Shown here: piece after piece, positions 49,702-57,686 of the stretch
Layout: every line of letters begins with the position of its first letter
How positions within the stretch are numbered: the stretch's first letter is position 1
From: an uncultured Pelagibacteraceae bacterium
GTDB lineage: Bacteria > Pseudomonadota > Alphaproteobacteria > Pelagibacterales > Pelagibacteraceae
Direction: 5' to 3'
DNA length: 64,000 nt
Assembly: GCA_902593845.1 (NCBI GenBank)
Contig: CACJJV010000003.1
Coordinates: 49,074 to 113,073, forward strand
Position numbers and translations under genes: made by a program
The notes under the pieces: generated by a model
What the model was told of the DNA's origin: nothing
Databases searched by the model: none
The model's input: only the letters and a program-made list of their open reading frames with translations

Positions 49702-51595
49702 TGATAAGTATTTTATTGTCAATTAAGTCTTGTTTGATCTCGTCAAGAATTGCAGGATCATCAATAGTTGGAGGCATTTTATACTCAACATTATCCGCAA
49801 TTTTTCTAATTGTTCCTCTTAAAATTTTTCCAGATCTTGTTTTTGGAAGTCTTTTGATAACTATTGCAACTTTAAATGCAGCCACAGGACCAATTTTATC
49901 TCTAACCATTTTAATACATTCCTTTGAAATTGTCTCGTTATCTTTATCAACTCCAGCTTTTAAAACTATTAATCCTATTGGTAATTGTCCCTTTAATTTA
50001 TCTGCAATACCAAGAACTGCGCACTCAGCTACTGATTGATGCTCTGATAAAACTTCTTCAATAGCACCGGTTGACAATCTATGGCCAGCAACATTTATGA
50101 TATCGTCAGTCCTAGACATAATCCAAATATAGCCATCCTCATCAATGTGACCTGCATCATAAGTTTGATAGTAACCATCATAGTTTGACATGTAATTTTC
50201 TTTGTATCTTTGATCTGCGTTCCAAAGAGTTGGAAATGTGCCAGGAGGTAAAGGCAATTTAACTACAATATCTCCCATTTCGTTCGGTTTAGCTAAAGTT
50301 TGATCTGATTTAATGATTTTTACATCATAACCTGGCACTGCTTTACATGCTGAACCATATTTTGTTTTCATCATTTCAATTCCTGTGCAATTTGAGCTAA
50401 TTGCCCAACTTGTTTCAGTTTGCCACCAATGGTCTATTACTGGAACTTTTAATAAATTTTCTGCCCATTTGATTGTATCTGGATCCGCTCTTTCTCCTGC
50501 AAGAAATAAACTTTCAAAACTACTCAAATCGTATTTAGAGAAGAATTTTCCGTCAGGATCTTCTTTTTTAATTGCTCTAAATGCTGTTGGAGCCGTAAAT
50601 AAAGATTTTACTTTATAATCAGATATGATTTTCCAGAAAGCCCCCGCATCAGGTGTACCCACAGGTTTACCTTCAAACAAAATTGTTGTGCACCCTTTGA
50701 ATAAAGGAGCATAAACAATGTAAGAATGACCAACAATCCAACCAATATCACTAGCTGACCACCAAATATCTCCTTCATCAATATTGTAGATATTTTTCAT
50801 TGTCCATTTCAAAGCTACAATGTGACCTCCAATATCTCTTACAATTCCTTTGGGTGTTCCTGTTGTGCCTGAGGTATAAAGTATGTAAGCAAACTCATTT
50901 GAATTCATCTCAACACAGTCAGTATCTTTTGCATCAGCTAGTGCTTCATCCCAACTAATTTCATTAGGTTCATTTAATTTAGCCTCATGACCTTTTCTTT
51001 GAAATAAAATCATCTTACTTATCTTATGACTTGCTAGTTTGACTGCTTCATCTACTAATGGCTTGTATTCAACCGTCCTACCTGGCTCAAAACCACATGA
51101 TGCTGTGACTAGAATTTTAGCTTTGCTGTCATCTATTCTGCTTGCAAGTTCATTTGATGCAAATCCTCCAAAAACAACCGAGTGTATTGCTCCAATTCTT
51201 CCACAAGCAAGCATTGCAATGACCGCTTCAGGGATCATTGGCATATAAATTATTACTCTATCACCCTTACCAACGCCTTGATTTTTTAAAGCACTGGCAA
51301 ATTTAGAAACTTTTGATCTTAATTCCTCATATGTTAGCTTACTTTTGTTACCTGTGATGGGACTATCATAAATTAGTGCGGTTTTTTTACCTTGACCCTT
51401 ATCAATGTGAATATCTAATGCATTGTAGCAAGTATTTGTAACTCCGTCCTCAAACCATTTGTAGAAAGGAGGGTTTGACTTGTTTAAAATTTTTGTGGGT
51501 TTTTTAAACCAAAATATATCATCAGATGCCTCTCTCCAGAAATTCTCTGGATCTTCAATTGATTTTCTATAAATTTCCTTGAATTTGTCTGACAT
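49694..51595 (-). CDS. prpE: Propionyl-CoA synthetase (acetyl-CoA synthetase family)
   Basis: 633 residues, the size of PrpE. The N terminus FKEIYRKSIEDPENFW and SNPPFYKWFEDGVTNTCYNALD are PrpE-like; AMP-binding motifs are ILYTSGTTGTPKGIVRD, DIGWIVGHSYIVYAPL, WWQTETSW, and the C-terminal acylation Lys is in RLPKTRSGKILRGT. It activates propionate (and probably acetate) to CoA esters. It is divergent from proteorhodopsin; the 212-base gap holds both promoters. Confidence 0.9.
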   Translation of the reverse strand: MSDKFKEIYRKSIEDPENFWREASDDIFWFKKPTKILNKSNPPFYKWFEDGVTNTCYNALDIHIDKGQGKKTALIYDSPITGNKSKLTYEELRSKVSKFASALKNQGVGKGDRVIIYMPMIPEAVIAMLACGRIGAIHSVVFGGFASNELASRIDDSKAKILVTASCGFEPGRTVEYKPLVDEAVKLASHKISKMILFQRKGHEAKLNEPNEISWDEALADAKDTDCVEMNSNEFAYILYTSGTTGTPKGIVRDIGGHIVALKWTMKNIYNIDEGDIWWSASDIGWIVGHSYIVYAPLFKGCTTILFEGKPVGTPDAGAFWKIISDYKVKSLFTAPTAFRAIKKEDPDGKFFSKYDLSSFESLFLAGERADPDTIKWAENLLKVPVIDHWWQTETSWAISSNCTGIEMMKTKYGSACKAVPGYDVKIIKSDQTLAKPNEMGDIVVKLPLPPGTFPTLWNADQRYKENYMSNYDGYYQTYDAGHIDEDGYIWIMSRTDDIINVAGHRLSTGAIEEVLSEHQSVAECAVLGIADKLKGQLPIGLIVLKAGVDKDNETISKECIKMVRDKIGPVAAFKVAIVIKRLPKTRSGKILRGTIRKIADNVEYKMPPTIDDPAILDEIKQDLIDNKILING

Positions 51596-51623
51596 AATTA
51601 AAGTTGATTCGTTAGTTAATTTA

Positions 51624-51646
51624 TTGTGGTTTTTAAATCACAAATT
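51624..51646. promoter_or_regulatory. Inverted repeat upstream of prpE
   Basis: ATTGTGGTTT at 51624-51633 can pair with AAATCACAAT-like bases at 51636-51646 (one G-T or C-A mismatch depending on strand), with a 2-base centre. It lies about 30 bases upstream of the prpE start codon on the minus strand and could be an operator or a 5'-UTR hairpin of prpE. Function unknown. Confidence 0.35.
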
Positions 51647-51741
51647 GTATTTAATTTTAAAAAATGAGTAAAATCAATGTAAATTAATGACAATTATGTC
51701 TTCTATTAAGTGATTTTATTTGGTATTTAACCACAACTTTT

Positions 51742-51777
51742 GCTTAGGGAAGCCTAAGCTTAGTTTATATAAACTAA
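51742..51777 (+). promoter_or_regulatory. Hairpin and 18-bp palindrome at the proteorhodopsin promoter
   Basis: GCTTAGG (51742-51748) pairs with CCTAAGC (51753-51759) around a 4-base loop, and directly behind it lies a perfect 18-bp palindrome TTAGTTTATATAAACTAA (51760-51777). A plausible promoter is TTGCTT at 51740-51745 with TTTATA at 51764-51769 (18-base spacer), placing the palindrome over the -10. A purine-rich AAAGAGGGAG lies before the ATG at 51808. The arrangement suggests an operator for control of proteorhodopsin. Confidence 0.5.
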
Positions 51778-51807
51778 AATAAAAACTAACTAAAGAGGGA
51801 GTTTTTT

Positions 51808-52584
51808 ATGAAAAAACTTAAACTGTTTGCTCTAGCAGCGCTAGCCCTAGTGGGTTATGCAGGTGTTGCTAACGCAGCAGACGCAACGATGTTAGCTCAG
51901 GATGACTTTGTTGGAATATCTTTTTGGATAATTTCAATGGGTATGTTAGCGGCTACAGCTTTCTTCTTCATGGAGAGAGGTACTGTTAACCCTGCGTGGA
52001 AAACATCAGTAACTGTTGCAGGTCTTGTAACTGGTATTGCTTTCATTCACTACATGTACATGAGAGAAGTATGGGTTGCTACAGGTGACTCACCAACAGT
52101 ATACAGATATATTGACTGGTTAATTACTGTGCCATTACAGATGGTAGAATTCTACTTAATTCTAGTAGCAGTAAGAAAAGCAAACTCTGGAATGTTCTGG
52201 AGATTGTTAATCGGTTCATTAGTAATGTTAATCGGAGGATACTTAGGAGAAGCTGGATACATCAATGCTACACTTGGTTTTGTAATCGGTATGGCTGGAT
52301 GGATTTACATTCTATATGAAATATTCTCTGGTGAAGCTGGAAGAGCTGCTGCTAAAAGCGGTAACAAAGCTCTTGTAACTGCGTTCGGTGCAATGAGAAT
52401 GATTGTAACTGTAGGTTGGGCTATTTATCCATTAGGTTATGTATTTGGTTACCTAACAGGTGGTGTAGATGCTAACTCACTAAACGTTGTTTACAACTTA
52501 GCTGACTTCATTAACAAAATTGCATTCGGTCTAGTAATCTGGGCTGCTGCAATGAGTTCAGGAGCTGGCTCAAGAGCAAGATAA
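51808..52584 (+). CDS. Proteorhodopsin, blue-absorbing type
   Basis: 258 residues with a signal-like leader cut near ANAAD and seven helices. Mapping to green proteorhodopsin numbering (offset +6): proton acceptor Asp97 is Asp103 (YRYIDW), donor Glu108 is Glu114 (VPLQMVEFYLIL), His75 is His81, Schiff-base Lys231 is Lys237 (DFINKIAFGLVIW). The tuning residue 105 is Gln111, which marks blue-absorbing forms (Leu in green ones). It pumps protons outward in light. The codon use is less extreme (more C at third positions) than in its neighbours, typical of a highly expressed gene, and a strong terminator follows. Confidence 0.98.
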   Translation: MKKLKLFALAALALVGYAGVANAADATMLAQDDFVGISFWIISMGMLAATAFFFMERGTVNPAWKTSVTVAGLVTGIAFIHYMYMREVWVATGDSPTVYRYIDWLITVPLQMVEFYLILVAVRKANSGMFWRLLIGSLVMLIGGYLGEAGYINATLGFVIGMAGWIYILYEIFSGEAGRAAAKSGNKALVTAFGAMRMIVTVGWAIYPLGYVFGYLTGGVDANSLNVVYNLADFINKIAFGLVIWAAAMSSGAGSRAR

Positions 52585-52607
52585 TTACTAAGTAATTAAA
52601 ATAATTT

Positions 52608-52648
52608 TAGGGCGGGTATGTTTTTACATACTTGCCCTATTTTTTTTG
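52608..52648 (+). terminator. Rho-independent terminator after proteorhodopsin
   Basis: A 14-bp stem (52608-52621 with 52626-52639, two G-T pairs), 4-base T loop, then TATTTTTTTT. It isolates most proteorhodopsin transcription from the ferredoxin gene that starts at 52667. Confidence 0.93.
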
Positions 52649-52666
52649 ATCCCTATATTCAATTAA

Positions 52667-52987
52667 ATGGCAAAAATAACATACATAACTTCTGATAATC
52701 AAACTCATACGGTTGAGGTGCAAAATGGTCTTACTGTTATGGAGGGAGCTGTTCAAAATGATATTCCTGGTATCGATGCAGATTGTGGTGGAGGGATGGC
52801 GTGTGCAACCTGCCATGTTTATGTCAAAGATGATTGGTTTAATAAAATTCCAAAAAAAGAAGATGGAGAAGATGATATGTTAGATATGGCATTTGAACCA
52901 AAAACAAATAGTAGGCTTAGTTGTCAAATAATTGTTTCAGATGAATTAGATGGACTTGAAGTAAACATACCATCCAAACAAGCTTAA
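52667..52987 (+). CDS. fdx: [2Fe-2S] ferredoxin, adrenodoxin type
   Basis: 106 residues. Cluster ligands lie in [17 protein letters not shown] (C-x5-C-x2-C, Cys42/48/51 approximately) and SRLSCQIIV (fourth Cys). The acidic stretch [15 protein letters not shown] resembles the partner-binding helix of adrenodoxin-type proteins. It transfers single electrons, here most likely from the ferredoxin-NADP reductase encoded directly downstream (no gap). The adjacency to proteorhodopsin is known from other SAR11 genomes. Confidence 0.93.
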   Translation: MAKITYITSDNQTHTVEVQNGLTVMEGAVQNDIPGIDADCGGGMACATCHVYVKDDWFNKIPKKEDGEDDMLDMAFEPKTNSRLSCQIIVSDELDGLEVNIPSKQA

Positions 52988-54004
52988 ATGAAAAAAACTG
53001 ATGCATTAATTATTGGAGCAGGTCCAACAGGACTTTTTACTGCTCATCAATTAAAATTAATCGGATTAGATTGTGAGATAGTTGATAATTTAGATAAAAT
53101 TGGAGGTCAATGTATCGAACTCTATCCTGATAAGCCAATTTACGATATACCCGCTGTACCCGAATGTACAGGAGAAGAACTTACTAATAATTTATTAAAT
53201 CAATTAAAACCTTTTAATATCAAATTTCATTTAAGTGAAAGAGTTGAAGAAGTAAAAAAAGAGGGAAATAATTGGTTAGTAAAAACTAGCGGAGGGAATT
53301 CTTTTTTGACACCAAATGTAATTATTGCAGGTGGTGTTGGTTCATTTGAGCCTCGAAAATTTTCACCAAAAGAGTGTGAAAAATTTGAAAACAAATCGTT
53401 ATTTTATTCAATAAAAGATAAAAACATCTTCAAAGGAAAAACAGTTTCAATTTTTGGAGGTGGAGATAGCGCATTAGATTGGGCTATTGAGTTATCAAAA
53501 GAGTCTCATGTTAACTTGATACACAGACGAGATGAATTTAGAGGCGCACAAGCTACTGTTGATAAAATGCACGAATTAGTAAAAGACGGTAAGATTAATC
53601 TTTTTACCAAATATCAAATGGCAAATGTTCATGGAGAACAAACACTAGAAAGCATTGATATCAAACATGATAATGATGAAATAAAAAACTTAAAGACTGA
53701 ATACGTTTTAGGTTTTTTTGGTCTTATTATGCAACTAGGACCAATTGCTAATTGGGGACTTAATCTGAATAAAAAAACTATAGAGGTAGATACTGAAAAA
53801 TTTGAAACTAATCAAAAAGGTATTTATGCAGTGGGTGATATCTGTAATTATCCTGGTAAATTAAAACTAATCCTGTCAGGTTTCCATGAAGGAGCTTTAG
53901 CAGCAAGAGCATGTTTCAAATTAGCAAGACCTGATGAAAAATATAGATTTGAATTCACAACAACCTCAACAAACTTATTGAAAAGACTTGGAAAAAAAGA
54001 GTGA
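52988..54004 (+). CDS. Ferredoxin-NADP+ reductase, thioredoxin-reductase-like
   Basis: 338 residues. FAD-binding IIGAGPTGLFTAHQLKLIGL at the N terminus, GGQCIELYPDKPIYDIPAVPECTGEEL, NAD(P)-binding SIFGGGDSALDWAIELSKESHVNLIHRRDEFRG, and YAVGDICNYPGKLKLILSGFHEGALAA. The CxxC redox pair of thioredoxin reductase is missing, which marks the ferredoxin-NADP reductase type 2 family (Bacillus YumC, Rhodopseudomonas FNR). It begins right at the ferredoxin stop, so the two are co-translated partners. It overlaps the GST gene by 4 bases. Confidence 0.94.
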   Translation: MKKTDALIIGAGPTGLFTAHQLKLIGLDCEIVDNLDKIGGQCIELYPDKPIYDIPAVPECTGEELTNNLLNQLKPFNIKFHLSERVEEVKKEGNNWLVKTSGGNSFLTPNVIIAGGVGSFEPRKFSPKECEKFENKSLFYSIKDKNIFKGKTVSIFGGGDSALDWAIELSKESHVNLIHRRDEFRGAQATVDKMHELVKDGKINLFTKYQMANVHGEQTLESIDIKHDNDEIKNLKTEYVLGFFGLIMQLGPIANWGLNLNKKTIEVDTEKFETNQKGIYAVGDICNYPGKLKLILSGFHEGALAARACFKLARPDEKYRFEFTTTSTNLLKRLGKKE

Positions 54005-54630
54005 TAGATCTTTACTCAGCTAATACTCCTAATGGCAAAAAAATTAGTATTATGCTTGAGGAAATTGGATTTGATTACAAAGTAATCAAAGTTGATATTA
54101 ATAATGGTGAACAATTTAAAGATGAGTTCAAAAAAATAAGTCCTTTAAGTAAAATTCCAGTAATTATTGATCATAAAAACAAAAAAACGATCTTTGAGTC
54201 TGGAGCAATCTTGATTTATTTAGCTGAGCTAAGTGGAAAATTTTATAATTCTGAAGAAAGATTAGAAATTAATCAGTGGTTGATGGCTCAAATGGGTTAT
54301 GTTGGTCCAATGTTAGGTCAACACCATCAATTCCATCATTATAATCCTGGAAAAAGTAAATTTGGTGAGGAGAGATATTTTAAAATTTCTAAACGAATAT
54401 ACAATGAATTGGACGAGAGATTATCTAAATCAAAATATTTATCAGGTGATAATTACACAATTGCAGATATTGGAACATTTCCTTGGATAGCAAGACACGA
54501 ATGGCATGACATTGGCCTTAAAAATTATAAAAATCTTACCAGATGGTACGAGGAAATTTCAAAAAGAGATGGTGTTAAAAAGGGATTTGCTTTTATGGAT
54601 GAAAATGAAGTTCCACCTAAACCATATTAG
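54001..54630 (+). CDS. Glutathione S-transferase family protein
   Basis: 209 residues from a GTG start. Thioredoxin-like N domain: DLYSANTPNGKKISIMLEEIGFDYKVIKVDINNGEQ, cis-Pro in SKIPVI and glutathione-contacting ESGAILIYLAE; C domain contains YTIADIGTFPWIARHEW, like the YfcG/YghU (Nu-class) enzymes with disulfide-bond reductase activity. The N-terminal Asn in SANTPNG supports the Nu class. It is coupled to the FNR gene, hinting at redox defence around light-driven electron flow (inference). Confidence 0.9.
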   Translation: MIDLYSANTPNGKKISIMLEEIGFDYKVIKVDINNGEQFKDEFKKISPLSKIPVIIDHKNKKTIFESGAILIYLAELSGKFYNSEERLEINQWLMAQMGYVGPMLGQHHQFHHYNPGKSKFGEERYFKISKRIYNELDERLSKSKYLSGDNYTIADIGTFPWIARHEWHDIGLKNYKNLTRWYEEISKRDGVKKGFAFMDENEVPPKPY

Positions 54631-54731
54631 TTCATTGAGCTAAGTAATCTAAATAAAGACGCAAAAATTCCATGACCTGAAACCTCTATAGCGAGGACAA
54701 TGATAATTATCAAAAGTATTTTTGTATCCAT
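54627..54731 (-). CDS. Small membrane protein (34 residues)
   Basis: An ATG at 54731 overlapping by one base the stop of the 41-residue ORF upstream (TAATG) opens a frame of 34 codons beginning MDTKILLIIIIVLAIEVSGHG. One hydrophobic helix (about residues 4-18) is followed by a short amphipathic tail FASLFRLLSSMN. No family recognised. Its stop overlaps the end of the GST gene on the other strand. The coupling to the next ORF supports it being real, but so short a frame may be chance. Confidence 0.4.
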   Translation of the reverse strand: MDTKILLIIIIVLAIEVSGHGIFASLFRLLSSMN

Positions 54732-54856
54732 TAACTAAATACAATAAATAACAAAATTATCCAAAACAAACCATAATAATAATATATATACTTTTTAGTA
54801 AAATAATAAGTTACGGGATTATGAACTTTTTTAGTTTTTTTCTTTTTTTTAGTCAT
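54731..54856 (-). CDS. Small membrane protein (41 residues) downstream of dksA
   Basis: Starts at an ATG (54856-54854) inside the last codons of dksA. A Lys-rich head (MTKKKKKTKKVHNPVTYYF) is followed by one Tyr-rich membrane segment, KYIYYYYGLFWIILLFIVFS. The positive-inside rule puts the head in the cytoplasm. No family recognised. The start inside dksA and the TAATG link to the next frame suggest a dksA-small-small operon. Confidence 0.5.
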   Translation of the reverse strand: MTKKKKKTKKVHNPVTYYFTKKYIYYYYGLFWIILLFIVFS

Positions 54857-55403
54857 CGGCGTGAACTTTTTCATCCTTTTCATGTTTTTCTTGAGCAGCA
54901 ATTGTATACTTTGCAACCGGTCTTGCCATAAGCCTTTTTAACCCAATTGGTTCTGCTGTATCTAAACAGTATCCATAAGTATCTTCTCTAATTCTTGCTA
55001 GCGCTTTATCTATTTCTGAAATGAGTTTAATTTGCCTATTAATAGCTTTCATCTCAACATTTTTATCAGTGTAGGAGCTTGCCTGATCTACAATATCTGC
55101 TGAAATGCTATTATCATCTAAACTTCCATTATAAAGAGCTTCATTATTTGCTCTTACCAAATCTTTCCTCCACTCTTGAAGCTTCATTCTAAAAAATACT
55201 TTGTGTTTCTCACACATATATTTTTCAGTATCCTTTGGAATATAAGTTTTAGAAATTTTAATTGGACCTTTAATTGTCTCTTTAGTTTTAGCTACTGTAG
55301 TTTTAACTGATACTGTTTTAGCAGCTGTCTTAACTTTATTTTTACTGGCAGTTTTATTCTTTGCTTTTACAACTTTTTTTTTAACTTTGCTGGTTTTAGC
55401 CAT
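54849..55403 (-). CDS. dksA: DksA/TraR-family RNA polymerase-binding factor
   Basis: 184 residues from the ATG at 55403. I preferred this start because a strong promoter lies at 55426-55453, downstream of the other in-frame ATG at 55457. A Lys/Ala/Thr-rich, disordered N terminus (~65 residues) precedes the coiled-coil RKDLVRANNEALYNGS and the finger region DTYGYCLDTAEPIGLKRLMARPVAKYTIAAQE. Only the first of four zinc Cys remains, as in many alphaproteobacterial DksA proteins. With ppGpp it tunes rRNA and amino-acid promoters through the polymerase secondary channel. Confidence 0.92.
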   Translation of the reverse strand: MAKTSKVKKKVVKAKNKTASKNKVKTAAKTVSVKTTVAKTKETIKGPIKISKTYIPKDTEKYMCEKHKVFFRMKLQEWRKDLVRANNEALYNGSLDDNSISADIVDQASSYTDKNVEMKAINRQIKLISEIDKALARIREDTYGYCLDTAEPIGLKRLMARPVAKYTIAAQEKHEKDEKVHADD

Positions 55404-55425
55404 ATTTTCTAATTGAGTTCGAGGG

Positions 55426-55453
55426 AGTATATTCAGCAAAATATGGGTGTCAA
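55426..55453 (-). promoter_or_regulatory. Sigma-70 promoter of dksA
   Basis: On the minus strand: TTGACA (55453-55448), 16-base spacer, TATACT (55431-55426). The transcript would start near 55419, about 16 bases before the dksA ATG at 55403, with no clear Shine-Dalgarno. It is the best -35/-10 match seen in the window. Confidence 0.8.
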
Positions 55454-55482
55454 GCAACGTTAATTATTGTAATTATTAAGTA

Positions 55483-56802
55483 ATGATAAGTTTAAATAGA
55501 AATATAAATAATATATTTTTTATTTTTGTTTTATCACATTTATTAATTTGGACGGTTGTTCCTACAATAACTAATAAAAATCTACCCCTAGATGTCATCG
55601 AAGCATTAGCGTGGGGCAGTAATTTAGACTGGGGTTTCAATAAACATCCACCTGGAAGCGCATTTTTTCCAGAAATTTTCTTTCAGATATTTGGTGCACA
55701 GGATTGGGCATATTATTTCTTAAGCTCATTATTTGTGGTGATTTCTTTTTATTTTGTTTTTAAGGTCGCTGATGAGATTTTATCAAGCAAACTATTAAGT
55801 CTTTTTTCCGTTTTAATTTTAGAGGCAATTTATTTCTATAATTTTACGACACCTGAGTTTAATGTAAATATATGCCAACTTCCATTTTGGTCTTTAGTGG
55901 TTTATTTTTCATGGAAAATTTACTCTTCAAAAGAGATAAAATTATCAGATTGTTTTTTTATTGGTTTATTTAGTGCAATAGGATTTCTCTCAAAGTACTT
56001 ATTTGTATATCTATTAGCATCAATCTTTTTACTTTTTATGTATTTAATATTAATTAAAAAAGATAGAAAATTTGATTTCAAATATTTTATTACTTTAGAA
56101 GTTTTTGTAATTTTATTAATTCCTCATTTCATATGGTTATATGGTAATGATTATATAACAATTCTTTATGGCTTAAAAAGAACTGGCTTAGAACCAAGTT
56201 TAATAAATCATTTTGAACAGCCAATATTATTTTTATTTAAACAAATAGGAACACTTCTTCCGTTTTTCTTTTTAATCTGGTTACTGGTAAAAAAAATCCA
56301 ATTTAAGTTTAATGTTAAAGATAAAAAATTACTATTTTTATTAGTCATAAACTTATTACCCATCTTTCTAATTCTTATTACTTCTGTGATAATGGGTTCT
56401 AAAATCAGAACGATGTGGATGACACCCTTTTATTTATATTTTGGGGTTCTATTTCTCTATATTTTGAAATCACAAATAAATATTAAAAAAACAAATTCTT
56501 TTTTATCGGGATTTTTGTTTCTATTTTTTTTGTCACCAATTATTTATTCTTACGTTTCAATTTCCCAAACAGATAAAAGAACCGACTATCCTGGAAAAGA
56601 GATTGCATCTAAAGTGCAATCAATTTGGAGTAAAGATTTTAATGGAGAAATTCAATTCGTGACAGGAGATGAATGGAAAGCTGGAAATTTATCATATCAT
56701 TTAAAATCACGACCTGTTTGGGAGGGATCTACCAATAGTGAGATATTGAAAAATGCATCACAATTTATTTGTGTTGAAGATGTTTGTTTGGGAAGATACT
56801 AA
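55483..56802 (+). CDS. GT39/ArnT-like membrane glycosyltransferase
   Basis: 439 residues, around ten membrane segments. The first periplasmic loop has LPLDVIEALAWGSNLDWGFNKHPPGSAFFPE, the characteristic Asp/Glu-containing loop of the ArnT/PMT_2 family with the KHPP motif. The C-terminal part (from about 350) is periplasmic. Such enzymes move a sugar from undecaprenyl phosphate to lipid A, glycans or proteins. A GT2 gene follows (about 14 bases), a likely donor-lipid synthase, as in arnC-arnT pairs (inference). Confidence 0.85.
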   Translation: MISLNRNINNIFFIFVLSHLLIWTVVPTITNKNLPLDVIEALAWGSNLDWGFNKHPPGSAFFPEIFFQIFGAQDWAYYFLSSLFVVISFYFVFKVADEILSSKLLSLFSVLILEAIYFYNFTTPEFNVNICQLPFWSLVVYFSWKIYSSKEIKLSDCFFIGLFSAIGFLSKYLFVYLLASIFLLFMYLILIKKDRKFDFKYFITLEVFVILLIPHFIWLYGNDYITILYGLKRTGLEPSLINHFEQPILFLFKQIGTLLPFFFLIWLLVKKIQFKFNVKDKKLLFLLVINLLPIFLILITSVIMGSKIRTMWMTPFYLYFGVLFLYILKSQINIKKTNSFLSGFLFLFFLSPIIYSYVSISQTDKRTDYPGKEIASKVQSIWSKDFNGEIQFVTGDEWKAGNLSYHLKSRPVWEGSTNSEILKNASQFICVEDVCLGRY

Positions 56803-56816
56803 AATTTGATTATATT

Positions 56817-57686
56817 ATGAAAATAATAATTTTGACCCCGGTGTATAATGACTGGCAATCAGTATATAAACTAGTCGAAGAAATTAATAACCTATCGTTA
56901 AACAAAGAATTTGAAATTTCAGTTTATATATTTAACGATTATTCAAATCATGATCGTCCTGATTTTGAAAAAAATTTAGAAAATATAAATTCTGTAAAGA
57001 TATTTAATATGAAAAAAAATCAAGGACATGCAAGATGTATTGCAACTGGTTTAAAATATATTTTTGAAAAAGATAATTTTGATTATGTTATTCCTATGGA
57101 CGGGGATGGTGAGGATAGACCTGAGGAAATTGAATTTTTTTTAGATCAAATAAAAAAATCACAAGATAAACCTATTGTAGGAGAAAGAATTAAACGATCT
57201 GAAAAGATGATCTTTAAGATTTGTTATCAAGTACATAAATTTCTTACATTAGTATTCACAAGTAAGTCAATTAAGTTTGGAAATTATACTTGTTTACCGA
57301 AATCCATTGTTGAAAAAATGATTAATGAGAAAGCTACATGGAATAGTTTTTCGGGTTCATTAAAAAAAATTGAAAATGACTCAATTTCAATTCCCTCTAT
57401 TAGAGGTAATCGATATTTTGGACCATCAAAAATGAGTTTTATCAATTTAATTAAACATTCACTTTCAATTATTAGCGTGTTTAGAAAAACTTTTTTAATT
57501 CGATCTGCATTATTTATAATAATTTATATTTTAATGATTAAAAGTAACGCATCAATAATCACTGCAATACCTCTCATTTTTTTATTAGTAGCTGTTTATT
57601 CAATCTCAAATTTAGCATTAAGAGAAAATATGGAAGAATTTAAAAATTGTTTAAGCCAAATAAATGATATTGAGAATATTAAATGA
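56817..57686 (+). CDS. Family 2 glycosyltransferase with C-terminal membrane segments
   Basis: 289 residues from the ATG at 56817; an in-frame TTG at 56784 overlaps the upstream gene and seems less likely. TPVYNDWQSVYKLVEEI at the start, FNDYSNHD near 41-48, the DGDGEDRPEEI metal site (DxD) around 95-105 and KNQGHARCIATGLKYI. Two hydrophobic segments near the C terminus (about 225-268). It resembles polyprenyl-phosphate sugar synthases and probably serves the GT39 enzyme encoded just before. It overlaps ppc by 4 bases. Confidence 0.87.
   Translation: MKIIILTPVYNDWQSVYKLVEEINNLSLNKEFEISVYIFNDYSNHDRPDFEKNLENINSVKIFNMKKNQGHARCIATGLKYIFEKDNFDYVIPMDGDGEDRPEEIEFFLDQIKKSQDKPIVGERIKRSEKMIFKICYQVHKFLTLVFTSKSIKFGNYTCLPKSIVEKMINEKATWNSFSGSLKKIENDSISIPSIRGNRYFGPSKMSFINLIKHSLSIISVFRKTFLIRSALFIIIYILMIKSNASIITAIPLIFLLVAVYSISNLALRENMEEFKNCLSQINDIENIK

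Noticed and set aside
51808..54630. Proteorhodopsin-ferredoxin-FNR-GST as an undescribed light-driven electron system
   Set aside because: The arrangement is already known from SAR11 genomes, and the terminator after proteorhodopsin argues against one tight operon.
54849..55403. DksA with three of four zinc-finger Cys missing as a broken gene
   Set aside because: Alphaproteobacterial DksA proteins commonly keep only the first Cys; the coiled-coil and the conserved EPIGLKRLMARP segment are intact.
55404..55457. Upstream ATG at 55457 as the dksA start
   Set aside because: It lies upstream of the strong -35/-10 elements at 55453-55426, so it would not be transcribed from them, and the extra 18 residues have no family match.
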